DNA from: Dryocosmus kuriphilus
Lineage: Eukaryota; Arthropoda; Insecta; Hymenoptera; Cynipidae
Length of the DNA: 64,000 nt
Reading direction: 5' to 3'
NCBI GenBank assembly: GCA_038277395.1
Contig: CM076193.1
Location: forward strand, 94,937,583-95,001,582
Shown: positions 1 through 10,174 of the stretch, in pieces
Layout of the letters: the number at the start of each line of letters is the position of its first letter
Position numbering within the stretch: the stretch's first letter is position 1
Position numbers and translations under genes: made by a program
The notes under the pieces: generated by a model
The model's database searches: none
What the model saw: only the letters and a program-made list of their open reading frames with translations
What the model was told of the DNA's origin: nothing

Positions 1-171
1 ACTCCATATAGCCGCTGTGATCAGATTATCCGAATACCAACCTTGGCCACGTACATCGCGAGCCTGCTCCGATAAAAAGAGCAGATCAGCGCCACACTCG
101 TACGCCATTTGTGTAACAAGATCCTGAGCAAGTATGCTTCAGCCAAGGTAACTTTGGATGACTGTAGTCAT
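1..171 (-). pseudogene. R1-like ORF2 N-terminus (endonuclease start), truncated by window edge
   Basis: An ATG at 171 (minus strand) opens a frame reading MTTVIQSYLG, then a stop, then SILAQDLVTQMAYECGADLL and LFLSEQ. This is the start of the APE-type endonuclease domain of R1-clade ORF2: the copy E counterpart reads MATIIQGNLGRSVLAQD and continues to IISEQYS. The in-frame stop about ten codons in means this copy cannot make ORF2 protein unless read through. The rest lies outside the window. Confidence 0.7.
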
Positions 172-199
172 CACGTTCTTTTCTTCCTCTCCTCGATTG

Positions 200-1293
200 C
201 CTCTTTTCAAGCCTTGCACTGGCCTCTGCCCGGTACGTGATTCACAGCACTGTCATCCTTGCGCTCAGCGCACAGGTAGCACTTGGGCTCAATGTTACAG
301 CTGGCCGCTTTGTGGTCACCCTTCCCACAAGGCCAGCACATGAGGCTCCTATCCGTTCCCTTGCAATGCGCTGCATGATGTGAGTAACCATCACAGTAGA
401 TACAGCGCTGGATGCGTTCACATGCTGACCCTTATCTCATTGCAGTCTTCTTCTCCAAGGATTATTTTTACAGCCTCTTTGACCTCCTCCTTTCTATTGA
501 GGCATCCAAGTCACAGATCTCAATCTGGACCTTCGGCACCATCATACGCACGCTTGTTTCTTTCCCTACAGCTTTCTTAATTGCTTCGCTGAATTTGTCC
601 TGATTTTGCGAATTTGCTCCTAGCTCGAAGAGGGCTGCGCCATTTCATTTCTCCCTAATCGACGACACCTCGATTCCAATATCTTTTGGTTTAACTTTGG
701 CCTTAATGGCTCTGAGGACGTCCGCATACTTTTTTCCCTCTACCGGGCTAATCAGTACAGCGTCCCAACGGGAACGTGCCTTCCTTTCCCTCTTTTTGAC
801 TTTGGTCTCCGTTGACTTGCTTCCGTTTGCTCCTCCTCTCGAAGCCTCGCCCTGGACTTCTGTTTCATCCTTATTCTTTGCAGAGTTCTCCCTCCTTGCC
901 CGTCTGTTGACCTCTGTCCATTCATTGACCCCGCCTAATTGTTGTTTCTTCTTCGGATGCAAGGAGTTACATTCGGTTGGACTAGGAGTTTTTTCATCCC
1001 TTTTTCTTTTTTCTGAAGCCTTCGGTGTCTGCTCCGTTGGTATTTCCGTGGAGGTAGCCAACATTTCCGCCTTCGCCCTTGCTTCCTGCAGTGAAGACCT
1101 GATTTGTACCAGCTCTTTCACTATGTAGTGCGCTTCCTCCACTCTATCCTTAATGTCTTTCTACGTGTTCTGAACCTTTTTACAGCCAGACCACGTAGCA
1201 GAGATCCTAGTTCGTAGCCGTTGAAACACCTCTTTCTCTCTTTCCATTATGCCTTTTACCACATCGCGTGTTTGATTCCCCCCGAAGTCCATG
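200..1293 (-). pseudogene. R1-like ORF1 (gag-type RNA-binding protein), broken
   Basis: ORF1 proteins of R1-clade LINEs package the element RNA. The clean stretch 645-1142 encodes a basic, low-complexity half followed by the conserved block EGKKYADVLRAIKAKV (about 707-760), which recurs in copies D and E. After SSIREK the frame is lost; beyond the break three CCHC-type knuckles can still be read at about 230-430: CIYCDGYSHHAAHC, then CWPCGKGDHKAASC, then a CYLC...H...C form. Both clear knuckles fit CX2CX4HX4C. Frameshifts and stops make this a pseudogene. The poly-G (poly-glycine) hinge seen in copies D and E is reduced to six C at about 1280. Confidence 0.8.
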
Positions 1294-1540
1294 GAACCGG
1301 CGTCGACTACTGGGGCTTTCACCCGATCGGAATCGACGGAGAGATTGGATCTCTTTTGGGGTAAGTTGTTTTGAGCACGCTTTTCGAACTTTAATTTTAT
1401 TTCGGGGTTTCTTCCCCTAGCTGGTTTTTGTCCACCCCGAGTATTTTATTTCCCCGGTGCCATCCATATCTGGAAAGCGTTTCCTAATCCGCAACCTATG
1501 GAGGCGCCCGATGCAGGACCAGTAAACCCCACACGGGGAG

Positions 1541-2692
1541 GTAGGTACGGTAGAAGGCCTAGATAACTTAATTCTACACTAGACCCCCCCCCCCCCCCCC
1601 CCCCCCCCCCCAGCTTCTCGGCCTCTAGCGACGTTCTTTGAGTTGTGAAAAGGTAAGGCTTGGTGATGCATACGAGTGCAAACGATGATATACTATTCAG
1701 CACTATTTCGGTTGCGGTAGGTACAGTATAAGGCCTAGATATCGTAATGTTACACTAGCCCCCCCAAACGTTTCGGCATCTAGCGGCTTTCTGTGAGCGG
1801 TGCAGAGGTGGAGTTTAGTGGTGCAAACGATAATACACTATGCACCACTATTTCGTATGAGGTAGGTACGGTAGAAGGTCTATATATCGTAATGCTACAC
1901 TACCCCCCCCCCCCCCCCCCCAACATTTCGGCCTCTAGGGACGTTCTCTGTGTTGTGAGGAGGTAAGGTTTTTTGGATATGCATATAAGTGCAAACGATG
2001 ATATATTATGCACCACTATTTCGGCTACGGTAGGTACAGTAGAAGGCCTAGATATCGTAATGTCCCGCTACCCCCCCCCCCCCCCCCCCCCCCAACGTTT
2101 CGGCGTCAAGCGGCTTTCTCTGGGTGGTGCAGAGGTGGAGTTTGGTGGTGCAAACGAGTGCAAACGATAATACACTATGCGACACTATTTTGTTTGAGGT
2201 AGGTACGGTAGAAGTCCTAGATATCGTAATGTTACACTAGCCCCCTCCCCCCCCTAAATATCTCGGCCTCTAGCGACGTTCTCTGAGTGATGAAAAGGTA
2301 AAGTTTGGTGATGCATATGATTGCAAAGGATGATATATTATGCACTACCATTTCCGTTGCTGTAGGTACAGTAGAAGCCCTAGATATCGCAATGTTACTT
2401 CTGCTCCCCCAACCATTTCGGCCTCTAGCTGCTTTCTGCGAGTGGTGGAGAGAGTGGGATTTTGTGGTGCATAATAGTGCAAACAATAATACACTATTCC
2501 TACTACTTCAGTTGAGATAGGTGCAGTAGTAGGCCTAGGCATCGTAATGTTACGCTAGCCCCCCCCCCCCCCCCCCCCATTCCGGCCTATGTCGGCTTTT
2601 TTGTGAGTGGTTCAGAGGTGGGGTTTGATGGTGCGTACGAGTGCAAACGATAAATACACTATGCAGCACTACTTCGGTGGTGGCAGTTACGG
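1541..2692. repeat. poly-C satellite array 1 (about 7 monomers of ~160 bp)
   Basis: Each monomer reads roughly GGTAGGTACRGTAGAAGG, CCTAGATATCGTAATG, TTACACTAG, a C tract, AAACATTTCGGCCTCTAG, CTTTCTGTGAGTGGTGCAG, AGGTGGAGTTTGGTGG, GCAAACGATGATACACTATG, CACCACTATTTCGGTTG. The landmark CTAGATATCG recurs at about 1556, 1733, 1878, 2047, 2216, 2381 and 2532, so the period is about 145-177 bp. The C tract varies from 4 to about 28 (1584-1611) but always follows the CTAG. Short frames with proline or glycine runs in this array are artefacts of the C tract. Confidence 0.9.
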
Positions 2693-3370
2693 ATTTTTTT
2701 TTTAGAGCAGGTGAGAATCCTTTTACGGACTGAGTGTGGGACTCGACCCAAAAAGAACGGTAATATCCACTTAACTCACATCCTTTCGTGCACCTGCTCA
2801 TATCCTCGGAACTGCTTCCGCATTACTTTAGGTTTGCAAGTAATTGATGCTCTAAACAATTCCGCGGCCTCCAACGGTGCATCAGTCTCCTCATGGTGAC
2901 ACTTCTCCGTTTATCGTGCGACGTTTCGAGGCCCCCTCTTCGGGGCCGCCTCTTTTTATGCCGCACATCTTGATGTCCCTGGAAGATGTTCGGTCCGGGG
3001 CTTCTCCTTCTTGGCGGCGCACATGTAGCACTGTCGAGCCCTAGTGCACCCCGCCACGTGGTGCTTGTCACTGCCGCACCTCCAACAGCACTTTGTTCAA
3101 TCAGGCCCTACGCCATCGACTTCCAGAATGCCATAGCCCTGGCAGCGATAGCATATTCGAGCCTGATACTTCACTCGCACCCCGAAAGATATCCACCCGA
3201 TCTTGACGTGTCCCGTTCAGACCAATCTCGCTGACATCTCCTCCGTCCAATGCATCCGTCGTAGAATCTATATCCAGGATCTCCACCTCAGTTTGTGGCA
3301 CCAGCTTTTATGGAACCAGTTTCTTTCGCCGGCTTAGGCGCAGGTTCTTCCTTCTTCTTGATTACCTTAA
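2693..3370 (-). mobile_element. R1-like copy B: ORF1 C-terminus joined to 3' UTR (internal deletion)
   Basis: A T run at about 2694-2703 is the poly(A) tail on the minus strand. Next to it is a 3' UTR (ACGGACTGAGTGTGGGACTC) also present in copies C, D and E. Going upstream on the minus strand the sequence passes straight into the end of ORF1, with knuckles CCWRCGSDKHHVAGC and CYMCAAKKEKPRTEH at about 2960-3130, and the block QTEVEILDIDSTTDA at 3250-3300. ORF2 is missing, so this is an internal-deletion derivative distinct from the deletion in copy D. The knuckle frame contains stops. The upstream end near 3370 is undefined. Confidence 0.7.
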
Positions 3371-3495
3371 TCATCTGTAACGTGGTACGTGGTACACGTC
3401 ACATGTCTTCCCCCATTCCACCCCGAAGGCTGACTTGAGTGGTAGCTGTGAGGCAGTAAGGTGATGAGTTGACTGTACGTAACTCATCCCTGACT

Positions 3496-3571
3496 CCGTG
3501 GTTGGCGCAGTGGTAAGCGCATCAGGCTTTCGAGCCGGCGGCCTAGAGTTCGATTCCTCGGGACGGTGCCA
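3496..3571 (+). other. tRNA-like sequence (degenerate tRNA or SINE head)
   Basis: A box-like TGGCGCAGTGG (3503-3513) and B box-like AGTTCGATTCC (3547-3557) are 33 bases apart, as in tRNA genes. A perfect GCGC/GCGC D stem encloses AGTGGTAA. An anticodon-arm-like CAGGC/GCCGG stem has a mismatch, and the acceptor arm pairs only at its first four positions (CCGT with ACGG). The sequence ends with an encoded CCA at 3569-3571. The mismatches make a working tRNA unlikely; a tRNA-derived SINE head or pseudogene fits better. No repeated tail was found to prove a SINE. Confidence 0.45.
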
Positions 3572-3711
3572 ATTTTTACTGACGCTCACTCGCTATACTT
3601 CCAACATTCAACATTCATTTTTCCTCTTCCTTTCCTCAGTATAGCATTTCCACTATATTTGGCCCCAAACGTGGGGCTTACTTACGTGGCTCTTTTCGTC
3701 CAATATTTTAG

Positions 3712-4453
3712 ACCAACCTGGAAGGATTGAGAAACAGGAAAATTATTCTTCAGAAGTTTTCCAGGGTATTGTTGAATTGAACGAAAATCAATAGACCCAG
3801 CTGGAAAAACTATTGGACGAGAAGATTAAAATTTATCAGGGGAAAGAACATAGGGCAACCCATTTAACAGAACACAAAATTGATGTTCAGGGACACGAGC
3901 AAATAAAACAGCGTTATTGCCACGTAAGTCCAAAAATTAAACAAGAAATGTTTAAGGAAGTGGACAAAATGTTAAAACAGTGAATTATAAGACACTCCCA
4001 CTCAGATTGGTCAAACGCAATTGTCGTGATAAAGAAGCATATTTAAAAATCCCTTTGGAAGAAAGTTCAAGACCGATTACAGAATTCACAGTACCCGGTA
4101 AGGGCATGTTTGACTTTAACTGAATGCCATTTGGTCTAACGAATGCAGCAGCCACTTTCCAAAGGCTAATGGATAAAATAATTACTCCAGACCTTAAGCC
4201 AAACGTTTTTTGTTATTTAGAAGACATAATTATACTTACCGAAAATTTTGAGAATCATTTAAAATATTTGAATATAGTTTTGGATAAATTAAATAAAGCA
4301 AATCTAACGATCAGTCCAGACAAGTACGAATTTGGCTTCTCAGAAATAAGGTATTTGGGTTTTAAGGTTAATGAAAAAGGACTCCAAGTTGATGAGGATA
4401 AAACCCAACCAATCCTCAACTTTGCGAAACCGAAAAATGCCAAGCAAATCTAG
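3712..4453 (+). pseudogene. gypsy-like pol: 5' part and first half of reverse transcriptase
   Basis: The frame DQPGRIEKQENYSSE starts at 3712 and runs with stops at about 3790 and 3981 to SDWSNAIVVIKK, the region just before the RT fingers. It then jumps at about 4039 to AYLKIPLEESSRPITEF, skipping the palm segment that would hold the first catalytic aspartate. After another stop at 4120 comes MPFGLTNAAATFQRLMD (4124), typical of gypsy RTs. The catalytic YLDD box reads YLEDIII at about 4216, an Asp-to-Glu change. With the deletion, stops and changed box the RT cannot be active. Confidence 0.8.
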
Positions 4454-5000
4454 CGTATTATGTATGACTAGCTGGTATAGGAAATTCATTCCAAACTTTT
4501 CGGAAATTATGGAATCCCTAAATAAATTACTAAAAAAGAAACAGGCATGGGAGTGGGGACTAGCACAGGATGAAGCGTTACAAAAAATGAAGGATCTTTT
4601 AACTACAGCACCAATTCTAACTTGTCCGGATTTCATCCAAACCATCCAGCTCGAGACAGACGCGAGTAATACAGGATTAGGAGCCGTGCTTACTCAAACG
4701 ATAGAGGGGAAAAAATACCTGATAGGATACTCGAGTAGAGCCCTTAACGACGCGGAAACCCGATCATCGGCATCAGAAAAAGAGGACTTGGCCGTAGTTT
4801 GGGCTATTAGAAAGTTAAGACCTTTCCTTGAAGGATATAGTTTCAAGGTTATAACTGACCATTTAGCGTTAAAATGGCTCCATGACATCAAAGACCCCAC
4901 TGGCAGACTAGCCAGATGGGCGCTTGAGCTACTCGAATACGACTACCAGGCGATTTGTAGAAAAACTAATTCAAATGTAGTGACAGAGACTCTGTCATGA
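4371..5000 (+). pseudogene. gypsy-like pol: RT thumb and RNase H
   Basis: This follows a frameshift from the preceding segment near 4440. It reads SSVLCMTSWYRKFIPNFSEI (RT connection), then the RNase H start QLETDASNTGLGAVLTQTI at about 4650, the GYSSRALNDAE and SASEKEDLAVVWAI motifs, and the end FKVITDHLALKWLHD near 4850. These are the standard landmarks of a Ty3/gypsy RNase H, including the first Asp (TDAS), the Glu in SEKEDLA and the Asp in TDHLAL. The frame ends at 5000 in TETLS; spacer sequence follows, with stops, up to the zinc domain at 5227. Confidence 0.8.
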
Positions 5001-5226
5001 TTGGGAGAAAACGGTGAACGCGGCCGCATTCGCGCTATCGTGTAGCACAGAAAAAACAAAAGCAGACTTTGACGATCAGACGGATGACTGGTACTCAGCT
5101 AAAATGAGACAAATAAAAAAGAAACCGGAAGAATACGAAAAATGGCGGATACAACACTCTCAACTCTATTTTCACAGGACTGATCCATAAAATTCTACTC
5201 TATTACCAGACTGTAAGCCATAAAAA

Positions 5227-6300
5227 CTCGTCGTACTGAGAAAATTACGAAATGAGGTTCTTAAAGAAAACCACGACAGTACACAGGCGGGACATTTAGG
5301 TTCCGAGAAAATGCATGCGAGAATTTCGGAGTACTACTTCTGGCCAGGGATGTATTCAAAAATAATCAAATACGTGAAAAACTGTACGGTATGTCAAAGA
5401 ACTAAACCGAGCCACCAGATAAAAATAGGGCTAATGGAAAAAAGAATAGTAGAAGAACCATGGACCCTGATTGCTGCAGATATCATGGGACCGCTACCAA
5501 CACAAAAAAAGGGTAAAAGCCAGTATATATTAGTTTTCGTGAATATTTTCACAAAATGGGTGGAAATTATCCCTATTAGAAAAGCAAACGGAACTATTAT
5601 AGAGTCGGAATTTCATAAGCATATCATTTCCCTTTGGGGAACACCGCGGATTCTCCACACGGATAATGACACGGAATTCGTAAATAAGACAATGCGCGAG
5701 CTGATGGAAAAGTTCGGAATTCGTCACACGAAAACGCCAAAATATTACCCCCAAGCTAACCCCACTGAAAGACATAACAGGGCGATCAAGCAGATAATTA
5801 AAGCTTACCTAGATAATGATCACTCTACATGGGATGAATATATAGAGAATCTGCTATTTGCTATAAATGCAAGCAAAAATTCTACGACACAAGTCACCCC
5901 AGCATTCTTAAATCTAGGTCGCGGATTAGAGCCAATCCAATCCCTAAAAAGAGACCTAGAAGGAGATACGGAAATAGAATTTCAAAGTGTAGACAGGTTT
6001 AGAAGGTTACAAATAATAAAGGAAGAAGTCCAAAAGAATTTGGACGAAGCTAACGTGAAACAGGCTTCAAGGTATAATTGAAGGAGAAGAGAAATCGAAA
6101 ATAAAAAGGTAGACAGGGTTGTAAAAAGGGTAACAAAACTTTCAAATAAGGCAGACAAGAAAGCGGGGAAACTTTTCGACCAGCAAGAAGGTCCTCTTAT
6201 TATTAAGCGAAAAATTTCCTCCACAATTTATGAATTGAAGGACCTCAGAAGAAAAACCATTTGGGAATTCAATATCAACTATTTAAAATTAGAAAATTAG
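5227..6300 (+). pseudogene. gypsy-like integrase with GPY/F-like tail
   Basis: The N-terminal zinc domain keeps H...H...CX2C (ENHDSTQAGHLGSEK at 5270 and KNCTVCQ at 5380). The core keeps the D,D,E set: Asp in AADIMGPL (5476), Asp in LHTDNDTEF (about 5660) and Glu in ANPTERHNR (about 5766). A TGA at 6079-6081 interrupts the frame, but the same frame continues without further stops to 6300, with GPLIIKRKISSTIYEL as a GPY/F-like module and no chromodomain. This is the best preserved part of the element: 256 codons from 5311 are open. Confidence 0.8.
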
Positions 6301-6729
6301 GATCGTTGTAATAAGGTACAGGTAATAGAATTTAAATTTAACTAAGCAAGGTCACAGGCATTAAGGTAAGACACAATATAATCACAGGATAATGATTTTA
6401 AAATGGAGATTGACAGCAGGCAGGGGATATGTGTTCATGTAATTTTGACATACTCTGACCTCCAAAACAAAATGACAACTCCAGACAGTTTCTTTCTTTT
6501 TCAAGAGCAAGGGAGAAGCAGGGGATGCCAGGATGCAGGCAGGCTTCGGAAAAGAGAATCATCGGGACAGGGAAAACACGAGGGAAACACCGGTGTTGGA
6601 GGACGCCTTCGCAATGAAGAAACGACGGATTTAAGAGTATATTCTTTTGTTTCTTATATAATATTAATTAAGGCAGTTTACTTTTAAACCGTTCCGGGTA
6701 TACACCCGAACCCCATTAAACGGGGCGGC

Positions 6730-7095
6730 TGTAACGCGGACTTTACCGGGTGTGTGACAGGGACCGGGCCGACGCCGGCCGGAAACCTACGATGGTTTTC
6801 GACCGGTCAGTCGCTTCCTGGTTCGCCCACAGTATTTTAGTCTTGGTTCAAACTCCTACGGAGCAAGTCTCGTTTAGTCATGTCTCGCCTCTGGAGATCC
6901 ATTGGTGCGACGCTCCTGCCAGTATTAATTAAGGTGATTACCCGGTGGGTGACGGGAACCGGCCGAGCCCAGTCGGAAACCTACGATGGTTCCCGACCGG
7001 TCAGTCGCTTACTGGTCTCAGTGGGCTATTCAACCAGTCAATATCTTATTCGAACTGACGCCGCTTTTGTGTTTGATTCTCAGTAAAATATACCA
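6730..7095 (+). repeat. probable 3' LTR with an internal ~80-bp direct repeat
   Basis: A purine-rich AAACGGGGCGGC precedes TGTAACGC, a usual LTR start. Inside, two ~80-bp blocks (about 6744-6825 and 6937-7018) share GGAAACCTACGATGGTT and CGACCGGTCAGTCGCTT. The intervening ~110 bp is not repeated. The downstream end is set near the possible CTCAGTA end at 7079-7095 and is uncertain. The stretch 6301-6729 holds no recognised coding sequence. Confidence 0.5.
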
Positions 7096-7139
7096 TTCAA
7101 ATCTTCACCACTTCCCCTTCTGTTTTATTGTGTTTCACC

Positions 7140-7690
7140 CTAGTCTTGGCGTCCACCTTCTCTTTGCTTCCAGGTCAGATCCACCCCTCTAAACATTACG
7201 GTATAGCAGCACTGGCTTCTTCCGGGCTGGCGGTAGGGGTTCTTACCCTTTTCCCGATGGTGATTAGAACAGCCGCCTCGGCATCGAGGACCGCCTGCGT
7301 CCCCTTGCTCGACACTTCCCTCTTGCCGCTCTCTTTCCTCAGAGACTATACGTTCCTTCCCATGATGTGATTCAGATGGTATGCAAACCCTGAGAACCAC
7401 ATGCCCATCGAATGTGCGTTAATAGTCAATAGTATGAGCGCCATCTGTGCTTCCTCAATTGCATCCCTAATTGGAAGAAACATATTCTTCTTTATGCTGC
7501 AGAATTCTCGATTCTGTTGATGATAACCTCCAGCCTTTTAATGCACTTCTTCTGTTCTTCCAATTCCTCCTCCAACTTCAATTTTTCGAATCGCGCATCG
7601 GACCTACGATACGAATCCGGTACCTCTACCACATTTAGCTAACCGCCTATCTCCTCACATATAATTCGGTTTAAATTGTCCATCTCCATA
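7140..7690 (-). pseudogene. degenerate R1-like ORF1 N-terminal region
   Basis: The minus strand from an ATG near 7687 reads MEMDNLNRIICEEIGG, a stop, then a charged helix-like segment (EKLKLEEELEEQKKCIKRLE), then KNMFLPIRDAIEEAQMAL. The last piece lines up by eye with KNLFTQIKECIEESLLAF in the ORF1 of copy D, and it is followed by a similar Ser/Lys/Arg-rich stretch. Several stops and frame changes break it. I read it as an old, divergent relative of the R1-like ORF1 rather than a gene. The 170 bp between it and the satellite at 7860 show nothing. Confidence 0.45.
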
Positions 7691-7859
7691 ACGTATCCTA
7701 CAAGTAGCTAGGGAAGTACATGGTCTACCCTCGCAGAGCACCACATGCAAGGGTAAGGTCAAAATACTCGGAAAGGCGACCTGTTATCCTAGAGACACTG
7801 TGTGGAAAACTACTCACTGGTGCTACCCAACCTTCAGCACGGTTGTTCACGCCTTGGCT

Positions 7860-8858
7860 TCCACCACTATTTCGATTGAAGTAGGTACGGCGGAAGGTCT
7901 AGCTATCGTAATTCTACACTACGACCCCCCCCCCCCCCCCCCTGAACATTTCGTCCTCTAGCGACGTTCTGTGAGTAGTACAGAGGTATAGTTTGGTGAT
8001 GCATAGGAGTGCAAACGATGATATAATATGCACCACAATCTCGGTTACAAAGGCACAGTAGAAGGCCTAGATATCTTAATGTTACAATAGCCCCCTCCCC
8101 CCAAACATTTCGGCCTCTAGGGTCTTTCTGTGAGTGGTGCAGAGATGGAATTTGGTGGTGAATATGAGTGAAAACGATAATGCACTATGCACCACTATTT
8201 CGGTTGAGGTAGGTACGGTAGAAGGCCTAGATATCGTAATATTACACTAGCCACCCCAAACATTTCGACCTCCAGCGGCCCTCTGTGAGTGGTATAGAGG
8301 TGGAGTTTGGTGTTGTATAAGAGTGCAAACGATGATACACTATGCGCCTCTATTTCAGTTGTTGCAGGTACAGTAGAAGGCCTAGATATCGTAATGTTAT
8401 ACTAGCCCCCCCTCCCTCCCAACATTTCTGTCTCTAGATGCGTCCTGTGAGTAGTACAGATGTAGAGTTTGCTGGTGCATACGAGCGCAAATGATAGTAT
8501 AGTATGCACGAATATTTCGGTTGAGGTAGGTACGGTAGAGGGCTTAGATATCGTAATGTTATACTAGCCCTTCTAAAAATTTCGGCCTCCGTCGGCTGTT
8601 TGTGAGTGATACAGAGATAGAGTTTGGTGGCGCATGAGAGTTCGAACGATGATTCACTGTGCACCGCTATTTCGTTTGAGATATGTGCAGTAGAATGCCT
8701 ATATATCATAATGTTACACTAGCATCCCAACCCACCCAAACATTTCGGCCTCTAGCCTCTTTCTGTGAGTGGTGCATACTAGTGCAAAAATAATACCATA
8801 TGCACCACTGTTTCGTTTGAGATACGTGCAGTAGAAGGCCTAGATATCGTAATGTTAC

Positions 8859-8894
<36 letters not shown>

Positions 8895-9974
8895 ACATTT
8901 CGGCCTCTAGCGTATTTCTGTAAGTGGTGCAGTGGTGAAGTATGGTGGTGCTTGTTAATGCAAAAACACAGTACACTCTCTACTACTATTTCGGTTGAGA
9001 TAGGTGCAGTAGGAGGCGTAGGTATCGTAATGTTACACTAGCACGCACCGAAACATTTCGGCCTCTAGGGACTTTCTGTGGGTGATGAAGAGATGAAGTT
9101 TGATGATGCATACGAGTACAAACGATAATACACTATGCACCACTATTTCGATTCAGGCAGGTACAGTAGAAAGCCTAGAAATCGTAATGTTACACTAGCC
9201 TCCTCAAACATTTCAGCCTCTAGCGGCCTTCTGTGAGTGGTGTAGAGGTGGAGTTTGGTGGTGTATAAGAGTGCAAACGATGAGACACTATACGGCTCTA
9301 TTTCAGTTGTTGCAGGTACAGTAGAAGGCCTAGATATCGTAATGATACACTAGCCCCCCCTCCCCCCCCCCCCCCGTTTCTGTCTCTAGATGCGTCCTGT
9401 GAGTGGTACAGATGTAGAGTTTGCTGGTGCGTGCGAGCGCACATGATAGTATAGTATGCACGAATATTTCGGTTGAGGTAGGTACGGTAGAAGGCTTAGA
9501 TATCGTAATGTTTTACTATCCCCTCAAAAAATTTCGGCCTCCAGCGGCTGTTTGTGTGTGATACAGATGTAGAGTTTGTTGGTGCCTTCAAGCGCAAACG
9601 ATGATACATTGAGCACCACAATTTCGGTTGAGATATGTGCAGTAGAAGGCCTATATAACATAATGTTACACTAGCACCCTACCTCACCCAAACATTTCGG
9701 CCTCCAGCGTCTTTCTGTAAGTGGTGCAGAGGTGTAGTCTGGTGGTGCATACTATTGCAAAAATAATACAATATGCACCACTATATCGGTTGAGGTAGGC
9801 ACGGCAGAAGGCCTACATATTGTAATGTTACACTAGCCCCCCCCCCCCCCCCCCCCCCAACATTTCGGCCTGTAGCGACGTTCTGTGAGTGGTACAGAGG
9901 TAGAGTTAGGTGATGCATACGAGAGCAAACGATGATACACCATAAACGACAATTTCAGTTGCGGTAGACACAGT
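7860..9974. repeat. poly-C satellite array 2 (about 13 monomers)
   Basis: Same monomer as array 1. Variants of CTAGATATCGTAATG recur at about 7898, 8068, 8227, 8384, 8547, 8700, 8840, 9008, 9172, 9326, 9490, 9650 and 9815, so the spacing is 140-170 bp. The C tract ranges from absent or interrupted (8558) to 33 uninterrupted C (8860-8892). Some monomers share private variants (for example the pair at 8384 and 9326 with CTGTCTCTAGATGCGTCC), which suggests higher-order duplication of a block about 940 bp long. The array ends where the T-run tail of R1-like copy C begins. Confidence 0.9.
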
Positions 9975-10174
9975 TTTTTTTGTGTTGGAGGAGGTTGACA
10001 TACTTTTAACGGACTGAGTGTGTGACTCGGCCTATAAAGTGCAGCCCCGACCCACTAAAACCACCTCTTTCCTCGCCAGACAATGACCCCGGGATGCGCA
10101 TTAGCATTAATTTCAGGGTCATGTGTAAATGCGCACTACACAGTGCCTCAGCGTCCTACCTTTGGCCTGCTTGG

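Larger units (their letters stand above)
1..1540 (-). mobile_element. R1-clade non-LTR retrotransposon, copy A (5' part)
   Basis: Read on the minus strand this is a 5' UTR (about 1294-1540), a broken ORF1 and the first codons of ORF2, cut by the window edge. The UTR and the ORF1 start region match copy E at 49.25-49.54 kb closely (shared blocks around CGATCGGAATC and TTTCGGGGTTTCTTCCCC). The 5' end abuts the poly-C satellite directly: the sequence changes from the element's CCCCACACGGGG to the satellite motif GGTAGGTACGGTAGAAGG at about 1540. R1-clade assignment rests on the ORF1 domain, three CCHC knuckles and ORF2 start; no number for identity was computed. Confidence 0.8.
3640..7095 (+). 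mobile_element. Ty3/gypsy-like LTR retrotransposon, decayed
   Basis: Order on the plus strand: primer-binding-like sequence TTGGCCCCAAACGTGGGGC (about 3659), pol 5' part, reverse transcriptase, RNase H, HHCC zinc domain, integrase core, a GPY/F-like tail ending at 6300, then an LTR-like block starting TGTAACGCGG at 6730. No gag is left. The order RT, RNase H, integrase excludes Ty1/copia. Stops interrupt pol many times, and part of the RT is deleted at about 4040. The 5' LTR seems reduced to a short end before 3659; the pair CTCAGTATAGCATTTCC (left) and CTCAGTAAAATATACC (7079) may be matching LTR ends, which is inference. Confidence 0.75.

Noticed and set aside
697..1128. Plus-strand frame antisense to ORF1
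   Set aside because: The minus-strand frame carries the conserved gag-type block; this is its shadow.
1973..2202. Short frames with runs of proline or glycine in the satellite
   Set aside because: They are translations of the C tract and have no other support.
3371..3589. Minus-strand 72-codon frame
   Set aside because: It is antisense of the tRNA-like sequence, a common source of false proteins.
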